Assembly (NCBI GenBank): GCA_945948775.1
Contig: CAMFCK010000006.1
Span: 1 to 12,830 of the forward strand
Reading direction: 5' to 3'
DNA length: 12,830 nt
From: an uncultured Clostridia bacterium
GTDB lineage: Bacteria; Bacillota; Clostridia; UBA1381
Position numbers and translations under genes: made by a program. Below the pieces are notes generated by a model. The model had not been told where the DNA came from. It saw only the letters and a list, made by a program, of their open reading frames with translations, and searched no databases. Every line of letters begins with the position of its first letter. Position 1 is the first letter of the stretch. This document shows, in pieces, positions 1 through 7,762 of the stretch.

Positions 1-1
1 A

Positions 2-928
2 GCATTTGGGGTGTTAAGCGTAATTTCAGCACACTGCAATTATGTAAATAAAGATTTCTCTGCAATTAACAGGCTCACATCAGCTATAATGCAAAGCTTT
101 GCTACTGTAGGAGTAGGAATATTTTTCCTATTGTCAGGTTATTTCTTTTGCTTCAACCGAGTACAGGCAGATAAGTTTATAAAGGCAAAAAGCAAGTCGT
201 TGCTTCTCCCGTGGCTCGTTACCGGAACCGCTGTTTACTTATATGTAACGTGCAGAAAGGGCGGTTTGTCCGTCATTAGTTGGGTTCATTGGATAATAGG
301 TGATGGGTCGTACCTATACTATATGTCTATGCTGACTGTAATGTATCTGATTTATATTAAAGGTAAGGATAATTTACCGTATTTAATTTTAACAGTATTA
401 ATATCCTTATTCAGCAGAATTTTGACCTATATGGGGCTGCTGCATATAAACAGCTACCTAAATCCGGCTAACTGGATGATATTCTTTGCTGTTGGTCTGA
501 TAATTGCAAGGTATAGTGCTATGTCAAAGCTTATCACCCACTGCAGGAAATGGGTACCTATATATACAGTAATAACAGTGGCGGTTATTTTGGCATTAAT
601 ATACACAAATGTAATAATTACATATACATCAGTATTGTATATACCGTTTGAAGCGCTGATGCTGGTGACGGTAATGGGTATCTCTACTGTTTTCAATGTA
701 AAATTATTTGAATGGCTTGGAAAGGCGTCTTTTTCAATATATTTGCTGCATATGCCGATTGCAGGAATAATAGCGAACATATTTAACCATTTTGACATAT
801 GGTATCTGACCATTGCCAGACCATTTATTGTGCTGTTGATCACAGCTGTACTAATCTGGAGCTTTGACAGGCTAACCAATCGGCTGAATATAGGGGCTAT
901 ATACAAAATGATAATAGGACTGAGGTAA
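2..928 (+). CDS. Membrane acyltransferase, acyltransferase-3 family (5' end outside window)
   Basis: Integral membrane enzyme expected to move an acyl group, often acetyl, onto a sugar of the surface polysaccharide. The frame is open from base 2, so the gene very likely starts upstream; the GTG at 11 is only the first possible start inside the window. Counting from that GTG, His8 in a hydrophobic first helix fits the conserved His of the family. An FFLLSG segment (about 38-43) closes the second hydrophobic stretch, and MIFFAVGL (about 156-163) and a WLGKASFSIYLLH block near residue 240 are typical of the C-terminal half. About ten hydrophobic helices can be counted by eye. The visible 305 residues are close to the usual 330-350, so only the N-terminal tip is missing. 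The stop lies one base before the next ATG. The family is clear; the acyl donor and target sugar are not. Confidence 0.85.
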   Translation, partial: AFGVLSVISAHCNYVNKDFSAINRLTSAIMQSFATVGVGIFFLLSGYFFCFNRVQADKFIKAKSKSLLLPWLVTGTAVYLYVTCRKGGLSVISWVHWIIGDGSYLYYMSMLTVMYLIYIKGKDNLPYLILTVLISLFSRILTYMGLLHINSYLNPANWMIFFAVGLIIARYSAMSKLITHCRKWVPIYTVITVAVILALIYTNVIITYTSVLYIPFEALMLVTVMGISTVFNVKLFEWLGKASFSIYLLHMPIAGIIANIFNHFDIWYLTIARPFIVLLITAVLIWSFDRLTNRLNIGAIYKMIIGLR

Positions 929-929
929 A

Positions 930-1979
930 ATGAGAATTGTTGTAAATGATATCGCCGCAAGTACCGGAGGAGCGCTAACGGTATTAAAAGACTTTTATCA
1001 ATATATTAATGAGAATGAAACAGAGCACGAATGGATCTTTCTGTTAGGTGACAGTTATATCGAACAAACAGACAGAATTAAGGTACATGTTCTGCCAAAG
1101 ATAAAGAGAAGCAGAATGAAAAAGCTAATGTTTGATTTTTTTACCGGCAGAAAATATATCAATGCTATAAAACCCGACATTGTTTTTTCCATGCAGAACA
1201 TATTGACCTTTGGCGTAAAAGCGCCTCAGGCAGTATATATACACCAATCTTTACCATTTCAAAAAGAAAAGAGATTTTCCTTTTTAAAAGCTGCCGAACG
1301 TGCAATGGCGGTATATCAATATTTAATTGGCGCTGTCATAAAATTGTCTGCATGTAAAGCCGACAGAATAATAGTACAGACCAAATGGATGAAGTCAGCC
1401 TTAATTGAACAGCTTCATATAGACGATAACAGGATAGCGGTTGTGCTGCCCAACGTGATGGAGAGTTCTAAAACAGCTGCTGCGAAAGAATACCGGCGAA
1501 ACAATTTCTTTTATCCGACAAGTAATGCTGTTTATAAAAATAATGACTGCATTTTTGAAGCATGTAAGATATTACACGGCAAGGGTATTGATGATTTTAC
1601 GGTAAAGCTTACAATAAGCAGCGATACACCGAGAAGAAATGTGATTTACACAGGGAGAATAAGCAAGGATGAAGTTTTTGATGAATACAGCAGATCTGTG
1701 ATGGTATTTCCATCCTATATAGAAACCTTTGGATATCCGCTGGCTGAGGCGAGACGAATGGGGTGCATAATACTTGCGTCAGATTGTGCCTTTTCTCGCG
1801 AGATTTTGCAAGGGTATGAAAATGCATACTTTTTCAATCCGTTTAAACCGGAGGAGCTTGCTGAACTGATGCATCAGGTTATTACAGGAGCTATTGAGAA
1901 AAAATATGTACCTGACAATTCGGCTGATAGTAAAAATAATACTTGGCGGGACGTTGTTCGGGAGGTGACGATATTATGA
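930..1979 (+). CDS. Glycosyltransferase, GT4-like (group 1)
   Basis: Cytoplasmic GT-B fold enzyme expected to add one sugar from a nucleotide-sugar donor to the growing lipid-linked repeat unit. The C-terminal half carries the glycosyl_transferase group 1 signature: a VIYTGRIS segment (about 238-245), then an EX7E motif with Glu265 and Glu273 in YIETFGYPLAEAR, which binds the donor sugar-nucleotide. The N-terminal half starts with MRIVVNDIA followed by a glycine-rich turn (STGGA). The length of 349 residues is normal for a compact GT4. A GAGG lies just upstream of the ATG at 930, one base after the preceding stop. The last four bases (ATGA) overlap the next start, which indicates translational coupling. 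The sugar and linkage cannot be read from the sequence. Confidence 0.9.
   Translation: MRIVVNDIAASTGGALTVLKDFYQYINENETEHEWIFLLGDSYIEQTDRIKVHVLPKIKRSRMKKLMFDFFTGRKYINAIKPDIVFSMQNILTFGVKAPQAVYIHQSLPFQKEKRFSFLKAAERAMAVYQYLIGAVIKLSACKADRIIVQTKWMKSALIEQLHIDDNRIAVVLPNVMESSKTAAAKEYRRNNFFYPTSNAVYKNNDCIFEACKILHGKGIDDFTVKLTISSDTPRRNVIYTGRISKDEVFDEYSRSVMVFPSYIETFGYPLAEARRMGCIILASDCAFSREILQGYENAYFFNPFKPEELAELMHQVITGAIEKKYVPDNSADSKNNTWRDVVREVTIL
1961..1967 (+). promoter_or_regulatory. Ribosome binding site that fixes the start of the second glycosyltransferase
   Basis: GGAGGTG lies 8 bases before the ATG at 1976. The frame is open further upstream, to a possible TTG at 1943. The strong Shine-Dalgarno match and the family-typical N terminus MRVLFLTNIPSPYR both support 1976 as the real start. 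Confidence 0.75.
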
Positions 1980-3082
1980 GAGTTTTATTTTTAACTAATA
2001 TACCTTCACCATACAGAGTAAAATTTTTTAATGAATTAGGAAAAAGCTGCAGTCTGACTGTACTGTTTGAGCGCGGTTCGTCTTCAGAACGGGATATCAG
2101 CTGGCAGATGCAAGAATTTGAGAACTTCTGCGGACATATATTAAAAGGAATAAAAATCGGAGTGGATAAGGCGGCAGCGCCTGAGGTCATCCGATATTTG
2201 GCGAAGGAACGGTATGACGTAATTGTGGTCGGCAATCCATTGACTCCAACCGGAGGACTGGCTATTCAGTATATGAAAAGCAGGCATATTCCATATTGTA
2301 TTGAGAGCGACGGAGGATTTGCAAAGAACGGAAAAGGAATAAAAGAAAAAATTAAAAAGAATATTTTGACAGGCGCGGCAGCATATTTAAGCACCTCGGA
2401 TATTCACGATCGTTATTATATGACGTATGGCGCTGATACAAACAAAATATACAGATATCCGTTTACCTCAATCACCGAAGCCGATATAAGGGATATGCCC
2501 TCGCAAGATCAGGAGAAATCAGCACTTAAAGCTGAGCTTGGAATAAAGGAGAACAAAGTAATACTGTCAGTCGGTCAATTTATTTACAGAAAGGGTTTTG
2601 ACATACTTATCAAAGCCTGCCGCGGTCTTGGACCGGAAACCGGTGTATATATAATCGGCGGGCAGGCAACACAGGAATATATAGATTTGGTTAATGAATA
2701 CCAATTATCTAATATTCATTTTATCGGATTTAAAGTCAGTAAGGAATTGGCAAAGTATTACCGTGCGGCGGATTTGTTTGTTTTCCCAACAAGAGAAGAT
2801 GTGTGGGGATTGGTGGTTAACGAAGCAATGTCGAAAGGACTGCCGGTGATATCGGGAAATCGCTGCATTGCGGCTGTGGAATTAGTTAAAAATGCAGAAA
2901 ACGGATATTTGGTGCAGTCCGAGGATATAGCTGATTTTGAAGAAAAAATCCGTCTGGTTATAAATGACGCAGAAACGATGAAGAAGATGTCCGCCAGAAG
3001 TCTTGAGATAATAAAAGATTATACTATAGAGGCTATGGCAAAAAGACACATTGAGATTTTCACAGAGGTAAAGAATAAATGA
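1976..3082 (+). CDS. Glycosyltransferase, GT4-like (group 1)
   Basis: Cytoplasmic GT-B glycosyltransferase of 368 residues. The N terminus MRVLFLTNIPSPYR is the classic opening of GT4 enzymes that act on lipid-linked oligosaccharides. The C-terminal donor domain shows ILSVGQFIYRKGFD (about 196-209), IIGG (226-229) and PTREDVWGLVVNEAM (271-285). In the EX7E position the first acid is Asp275 and the second is Glu283, with an extra Glu at 274; this EDxWG version is common among Bacillota GT4 proteins. The start at 1976 is chosen from the strong GGAGGTG; the upstream in-frame TTG at 1943 would add 11 residues that do not look like the family. The start overlaps the previous gene by four bases, and the stop overlaps the next start by four. 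Specificity is unknown. Confidence 0.9.
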   Translation: MRVLFLTNIPSPYRVKFFNELGKSCSLTVLFERGSSSERDISWQMQEFENFCGHILKGIKIGVDKAAAPEVIRYLAKERYDVIVVGNPLTPTGGLAIQYMKSRHIPYCIESDGGFAKNGKGIKEKIKKNILTGAAAYLSTSDIHDRYYMTYGADTNKIYRYPFTSITEADIRDMPSQDQEKSALKAELGIKENKVILSVGQFIYRKGFDILIKACRGLGPETGVYIIGGQATQEYIDLVNEYQLSNIHFIGFKVSKELAKYYRAADLFVFPTREDVWGLVVNEAMSKGLPVISGNRCIAAVELVKNAENGYLVQSEDIADFEEKIRLVINDAETMKKMSARSLEIIKDYTIEAMAKRHIEIFTEVKNK

Positions 3083-4269
3083 ATGTTATTTTCTTGGGAT
3101 ATGCTGTAGCAGAGGAGAGTGTGCATTCTATTACCGGAGCTTCGGTTGCGGGTAATAAGATGCAGATAAACATCCTCAGACAATTAAGCAAATATGATGA
3201 TATAAATATTAAAGCAATTACTGTTTATCCGACCGCCAGCTACCCAAAGGATAAAAAAATATTTTATACAAAAAAAACAATAAATCTGTTTCAGGGCTTA
3301 GATGCGGTAAGGGTAGGTTTTATAAATATTCCGGTAATAAAACAGTTAAGTCAGATAATTTCAGCATACAGACAGCTGAAGCAGGTATTAAAGAGCCTTG
3401 CGGGTGACAGTATGATCCTATCGTTTAATTTGTATCCGCAGGTTGGCATACCCATGATGCGGATAAAAAAGAAATACGGCGTACAAACGGTATCAATACT
3501 GGCGGATTTGCCTATAGATGATAAAATCGGAAGAAAAGGTATATCAAAATGGATGCGCTGCCTTTTTGACGGCAGCACAAAGAAAAATATAGCATTATGC
3601 GATAGACTTATCGTGTTAAATTCCGAGGCGGCAAAAAAATATGCACCCGGTAAAGAATATATTGTAATAGAGGGCGGAGTAAATACTGAGGAATACAGCC
3701 TGAGGCCGATACAGCCTAAGAAACAGAGAAATATTGTGTACTCCGGCTCTCTTAACAAATACAGCGGTATATCTAATGCTGTGGACGCATTTAAATATAT
3801 TGAAAATCAGGATATAACGCTTGAGATTTACGGGACCGGTGAGCTTAAAGAAGATATAGAGAAGGTTAAGGACAAACGGGTAAAGTATAGGGGCAGGGTA
3901 AGTAATGAGGAAATGAAAAATATCCAGTCGGAAGCATGGCTTTTGATAAATCCCAGACCGATAGATGATGAAATTGCACAGGTAACTTTTCCGTCAAAGC
4001 TTTTTGAATATTTGATCAGCGGGACGCCTGTACTGACAACCAAACTGAACGGATTACTGCCGGAATATCTTGATAACTTATTTTATATTGATGATAATTT
4101 ACCGATAACTATAGCCGGAAAAATCAAAGAAATATATTCTATGGATAGTGAAAAACTCCTTGGTATTGCGGAGAAGGCGAGACACTTTGTCCAAACAGAG
4201 AAAAGTTGGGAACAGCAGGGGAAATATATATATAAATTTTTGATAAAAGTACAGGGAGATGAACAATGA
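3079..4269 (+). CDS. Glycosyltransferase, GT4-like, with degenerate EX7E motif
   Basis: Cytoplasmic GT-B glycosyltransferase of 396 residues. An N-terminal GT4-type domain contains SFNLYPQVGIPMM (about 115-127) and LADLPIDD. The C-terminal domain has the linker IVYSGSLNKYSGI (219-231), LEIYGTGE (248-255) and RPIDDEIAQVTFPSKLFEYLI. In the last segment Glu310 matches the second acid of EX7E, but the first acid position is Val302. The FPSKLFEYLxSGTPVL form is a recognisable GT4 sub-group, so activity is still expected. ATG at 3079 overlaps the previous stop (ATGA); AGAGGT some ten bases upstream is the likely ribosome binding site. The stop overlaps the start of the polymerase gene. The added sugar is not predictable. 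Confidence 0.87.
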   Translation: MNVIFLGYAVAEESVHSITGASVAGNKMQINILRQLSKYDDINIKAITVYPTASYPKDKKIFYTKKTINLFQGLDAVRVGFINIPVIKQLSQIISAYRQLKQVLKSLAGDSMILSFNLYPQVGIPMMRIKKKYGVQTVSILADLPIDDKIGRKGISKWMRCLFDGSTKKNIALCDRLIVLNSEAAKKYAPGKEYIVIEGGVNTEEYSLRPIQPKKQRNIVYSGSLNKYSGISNAVDAFKYIENQDITLEIYGTGELKEDIEKVKDKRVKYRGRVSNEEMKNIQSEAWLLINPRPIDDEIAQVTFPSKLFEYLISGTPVLTTKLNGLLPEYLDNLFYIDDNLPITIAGKIKEIYSMDSEKLLGIAEKARHFVQTEKSWEQQGKYIYKFLIKVQGDEQ

Positions 4270-5465
4270 TACCGGTGGAAAATAGATTTAATTCTATAGC
4301 AAATATATGCGTATATTATATAGTAATCAGATGCACATGGATATTTCTGTCGACATTGCCAATAATAAATATCATGATTATGTATGCTGCAGGCGCGGTG
4401 CTGGTGTTTTTTTCCATAAAAAAACATTTTACACAGACACTATTAAGCATAATAGTTGTCTTGGCTTTGGAAATGATTATGCTGTCATTTTATGAAGGTG
4501 ACAGACAGTATTACAAGTATACTATAGTTAACGTAATACAAATAATAATATTCTATATGTTATATCGCTATGTTGAGGGTACCGTTTTCAATAAAGCGAA
4601 AATGATAAAATTTTCATTAATAGGATACATAATAACGACGGTAGTTTCTATATATGTTGTTGGAACCAATCCAAACGCGCTCAGGACGACGGCGTCAGGA
4701 GATAATTTATTTGAATTTATACTTGGATATGCCGACTACGGATACATTTACGGCATGATAATAATTAATATTCTGTTTTTATCATATGTTTATTCGTATA
4801 AAAAAGCATTTACACTTATTACAGTAATTCTAAACAGCATATTGATTTCGTTGTCAGGATATTCTACGGCATTTGTTCTTAATATAATATTTATTTTGTT
4901 ATGCATAGTGTATAGAATACAAAGACGAGCAATACAAGTGGGATTGATTGCATTAATTATTTTATGCGTATTCTTTTCATCCTGGTTATCAAAAAGTTTT
5001 TATGCATTATCTGAGATGAGTATATTGCCGGAAATTGTACAGTCACGAATGGAACAGATTGGCGATACTATTACAGGAAAAGGTGAAGCTGAATATCTCA
5101 CCGTAGAGGGAGAAAGGATGGACAGAATGACATGGGATATGAGTTTGATAAAAGAACATCCCATTGCCGGTAACTTTATAACAAATCCGTCCGCAAAATA
5201 TGGAATGCATACAGAGTGGCTTACAAAGATGGCGCAGTTTGGTATTCCGGTAGGTATTATATTGATAGGGTTTTTTATAAAATTCTATTTGGAGATTAAG
5301 AAAAAATTTATTAGGAACGGCTATGGGTTAAATGGGTTAAGGCTGGCATTATTATATCTTTTCATTTTGGGATGCGTAAATCCGTGTTTGTACCAAAACA
5401 CAACTTTTCCATTAATTGTAATTATGCCTTTTATAAATGAGTATGCATATGAAAAAAATCAGTAG
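4266..5465 (+). CDS. Wzy-like polysaccharide polymerase (O-antigen ligase/polymerase family)
   Basis: Polytopic inner-membrane protein of 399 residues expected to join flipped repeat units into the long polymer outside the membrane. About ten to twelve hydrophobic helices are visible. The large polar loop near residues 255-320 is typical of Wzy/WaaL proteins: it carries EGERMDRMTWDMSLIKEHPI (281-300) followed by GMHTEWLTKMAQFGIP (313-328). This matches the H-P-x-x-G ... G-x-H-x-x-x-L pattern of the O-antigen ligase domain. Sequence outside the loop is poorly conserved, as is normal for Wzy, so the call rests on topology, loop and context between glycosyltransferases and a flippase. Start ATG 4266 overlaps the previous stop; GGGAG at 4254-4258 precedes it. 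A ligase that attaches polymer to a carrier would look similar, but polymerase fits better here. Confidence 0.82.
   Translation: MIPVENRFNSIANICVYYIVIRCTWIFLSTLPIINIMIMYAAGAVLVFFSIKKHFTQTLLSIIVVLALEMIMLSFYEGDRQYYKYTIVNVIQIIIFYMLYRYVEGTVFNKAKMIKFSLIGYIITTVVSIYVVGTNPNALRTTASGDNLFEFILGYADYGYIYGMIIINILFLSYVYSYKKAFTLITVILNSILISLSGYSTAFVLNIIFILLCIVYRIQRRAIQVGLIALIILCVFFSSWLSKSFYALSEMSILPEIVQSRMEQIGDTITGKGEAEYLTVEGERMDRMTWDMSLIKEHPIAGNFITNPSAKYGMHTEWLTKMAQFGIPVGIILIGFFIKFYLEIKKKFIRNGYGLNGLRLALLYLFILGCVNPCLYQNTTFPLIVIMPFINEYAYEKNQ
5323..5340 (+). repeat. Perfect 9-bp tandem repeat inside the polymerase gene
   Basis: The unit ATGGGTTAA occurs twice in direct succession and encodes Gly-Leu-Asn-Gly-Leu-Arg near residues 354-359, in a loop before the last helices. 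Because nine bases is a whole number of codons, gain or loss of one unit would change the protein by three residues without a frameshift. It may be chance. Confidence 0.7.
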
Positions 5466-5475
5466 TGGTAATAAA

Positions 5476-6696
5476 ATGAAAATTCTTACAATAAACTGCG
5501 TCAGCAAAACAGGGAGTACAGGGAAAATAATACGTGATATTGAGAGTGTTCTGACAAGGCAATGCACCTTTATACATTGCTATGAGTCGGGCAACGCGCC
5601 GGAGTGTGAAAATGAATACAGAATAACAAAAAGCAGGCATGAATATTTGTTTAACTATATCATGGCGCGTGTTACCGGGAAAAAATACGGTTCCGGCAGC
5701 CGCACAACGCGCAGATTAATAAAAAAAATCAGAGAAACAGCGCCGGATATAGTACATATTCACTGTCCTAATACCTATTCGGTCAATATTTATATGCTTT
5801 TTGATTTTTTGAAAAAAAATAACATTAGAACCGTTATAACAAATCATGCAGAATTTTTCTATACCGGGAACTGTGCTCACGCCAATGAGTGTATGCAGTT
5901 TCAGACCGGATGCAGAAAATGCACACGGGTATTCGATAAAAAATATCCGTTCTTATTCAATCGTACTGCGTATGAATGGAAGAAAATGAAGCGGGCGTTT
6001 GCCGACTTTAAGCACTTAAGGATGGTGGCAGTTTCGCCGTGGGCACTTGAGAGAATGAAGCTTTCTCCAATTGCGAAGGAAGCAGATAAGCGCGTCATAT
6101 TAAACGGCGCGGATACAAGCGTGTTCTGCATCAGACCTAATGCAGATTTAAAGCAGAGGCTTGCGGGCAATAAAAAGCTGCTATTGTTTGTGACTGCGAG
6201 ATTTTCAACTGATCCGGAGGACGAAAAGGGCGGGTATTATATTACAAAGCTTGCGCATTCACTACTTGGAGAAAATGTGCAGGTGGCTGTGGTTGGCGTA
6301 ATAAATTCATGCGAGAATGTTGCTGATAATTTAACATTAATAGGAGCGGTCAATAATCAGACGGAGCTTGCGGAATACTATTCCGCTGCGGATCTATGTG
6401 TGATAGCAAGCAAGAGGGAAACCTTTGGAATGATTTGCGCGGAAAGCCTTCTATGCGGAACTCCTGTTGTAGGCTTTAAAGCAGGCGGCCCGGAGAGTAT
6501 TTCCATAAAAGAATATACAGAATTTGTTGACTATGGGGATTTGGAAAAATTAAGAAGCTGCGTGCTGAATTGGCTCGATTACAAGCAGGGACGGCAGACT
6601 GAGATTGCTGATGCAGCAAAGCAACGCTACAGTATTGAGAATATGGCAAAAGGGTATTACGAACTTTATTGTGAGCTTATCAAAGAGGAAAATTGA
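5476..6696 (+). CDS. Glycosyltransferase, GT4-like, with four-cysteine cluster
   Basis: Cytoplasmic GT-B glycosyltransferase of 406 residues. The N terminus MKILTINCVSKTGSTGKI matches GT4 enzymes related to colanic-acid type WcaC. An N-domain HIHCPNTY segment (94-101) is followed by NHAEFFYTGNC and a cysteine cluster: Cys133, Cys139, Cys146, Cys149. In relatives this is the GHC...C...GC..C block, a probable structural metal site. The donor domain has LLFVTARF (236-243) and the EX7E motif with Glu315 and Glu323 in KRETFGMICAES. I choose ATG 5476 because it gives the family N terminus and starts ten bases after the polymerase stop. In-frame ATGs at 5449, 5443 and 5437 would add up to 13 residues and overlap the polymerase gene; the ribosome binding site is weak for all of them. 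Sugar specificity is unknown. Confidence 0.88.
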   Translation: MKILTINCVSKTGSTGKIIRDIESVLTRQCTFIHCYESGNAPECENEYRITKSRHEYLFNYIMARVTGKKYGSGSRTTRRLIKKIRETAPDIVHIHCPNTYSVNIYMLFDFLKKNNIRTVITNHAEFFYTGNCAHANECMQFQTGCRKCTRVFDKKYPFLFNRTAYEWKKMKRAFADFKHLRMVAVSPWALERMKLSPIAKEADKRVILNGADTSVFCIRPNADLKQRLAGNKKLLLFVTARFSTDPEDEKGGYYITKLAHSLLGENVQVAVVGVINSCENVADNLTLIGAVNNQTELAEYYSAADLCVIASKRETFGMICAESLLCGTPVVGFKAGGPESISIKEYTEFVDYGDLEKLRSCVLNWLDYKQGRQTEIADAAKQRYSIENMAKGYYELYCELIKEEN

Positions 6697-6697
6697 T

Positions 6698-7762
6698 ATG
6701 TTGATTGGTATTTTAACTTTTCACTGGGCAACAAACTATGGAGCGGTATTGCAGGCATATGCATTGCAGACTGCTATCCGAAAACATGGGGCGGAAGCGA
6801 TAATTATTGACTATTATCCAAAAAGATTAAAGCCCGGCTTTGCCGGATGCTTTTGCACACGGCATCCGACAAAAATCCCTGAAAATATATTGCATTTTAT
6901 AAAGGAAAAGAAAATAGAGCGTTTCAGAAGGGACAAGCTTATTACAACGGAATACTGTGAGGACAGCCGGCAAATCAATAAATTGCAATATAGCTTTGAT
7001 TGTTATATAAGCGGTAGGGCTCCGCTGTGGCATGAAGGGTTCACACGAGCCGGAAGTAATCGGATGAATTTTGTGTATTTTTTAGATTTTGTACCCGCAG
7101 ATAGGATTATAGCGTCATATGCCGCAAGCTTTGGAGCGGCTGAGTATCCGGACGATTTGCTGGAAGGGGTCAAGAAAAATCTGGAACGATTTGACTTCCT
7201 TTCACTGCGTGAGAGCGGCGGACTTGCTTTGGTGCAAGCTCTTGGGCTGGAAAATGCCTGTTTAGTACCCGACCCCACCTTATTACTGGAAAAAAGCGAT
7301 TATGAACCTCTGATTAAGCGGCAGAAATCCTCCGGAAATTATGCATTTTCCTACATGCTTCACGGTAAGGAAAATGACGCGCGGGAACTTTTAGAAGCAA
7401 TAAGAGCAAAAAAAGTAAATATTATATCAAGCTCTGTTGATGGGATTACAGACTGGCTGTCGCATATTTATTACTCGGATATTGTAATCACTAATTCGTA
7501 TCATGGAATTGTATTTTCAATAATTTTTGAAAAACCGTTTGTCGCAATACTAATAGATAAATCCGGCATGAATGACAGAATAATCACTTTATTGAATCGT
7601 CTTGGATTGCAGGACAGAATATATTGCGGCGATACCTCCGTCATAAGCCGGAGTATAGCATGGGATTCTGTTTTAACTAAGCTCAGAGCTTTTCGTGATG
7701 ATGGAGAACTGTATATAGGTAAAATATTATCTTATAAAAAGGAAAGTAAAAATGAAGGTTAA
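6698..7762 (+). CDS. Polysaccharide pyruvyl transferase family protein (PF04230 type), atypical motif
   Basis: A 354-residue protein of the family that includes enzymes adding a pyruvate ketal from phosphoenolpyruvate to exopolysaccharide sugars. Family marks seen: MLIGILTFHWATNYGAVLQAYAL at the start (the xxTxHxxxNYGAxLQ block, residues 6-19), YFLDFVP (127-133), SYAASFG (140-146), LSLREsGG (168-175), VPDPTLLL (190-197) and the C-terminal DIVITNSYHG (261-270). One block is odd: where relatives usually have G-S-D-Q-x-W, this protein has Gly106-Arg-Ala-Pro-Leu-Trp111. ATG 6698 is preceded by GAGGAA (6685-6690); upstream in-frame codons back to 6605 overlap the previous gene and look unlike the family. 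The previous stop is one base before the start. The family is certain; real pyruvyl transfer is not. Confidence 0.87.
   Translation: MLIGILTFHWATNYGAVLQAYALQTAIRKHGAEAIIIDYYPKRLKPGFAGCFCTRHPTKIPENILHFIKEKKIERFRRDKLITTEYCEDSRQINKLQYSFDCYISGRAPLWHEGFTRAGSNRMNFVYFLDFVPADRIIASYAASFGAAEYPDDLLEGVKKNLERFDFLSLRESGGLALVQALGLENACLVPDPTLLLEKSDYEPLIKRQKSSGNYAFSYMLHGKENDARELLEAIRAKKVNIISSSVDGITDWLSHIYYSDIVITNSYHGIVFSIIFEKPFVAILIDKSGMNDRIITLLNRLGLQDRIYCGDTSVISRSIAWDSVLTKLRAFRDDGELYIGKILSYKKESKNEG

Noticed and set aside
11..13. GTG as the true start of the first acyltransferase
   Set aside because: The frame is open to the window edge, and the conserved N-terminal part before the first His would be missing; the real start is almost surely upstream.
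454..960. Minus-strand open frames across the window, such as this one
   Set aside because: They are antisense to well-recognised genes, match no family I know and have no matching ribosome binding sites.
1943..1975. Upstream extension of the second glycosyltransferase
   Set aside because: It overlaps the previous gene, uses a TTG, and adds residues unlike the family; the GGAGGTG points to ATG 1976.
3270..3277. Poly-A tracts (8 A here, 8 A at 5812-5819 and several runs of 7) as phase-variation switches
   Set aside because: Such runs are expected in lysine-rich, AT-rich coding sequence, and the tracts are short with intact frames; no sign of switching beyond length.
6605..6697. Upstream extension of the pyruvyl transferase family gene
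   Set aside because: It lies within the end of the preceding glycosyltransferase in another frame and does not resemble the family N terminus; ATG 6698 has a good ribosome binding site.
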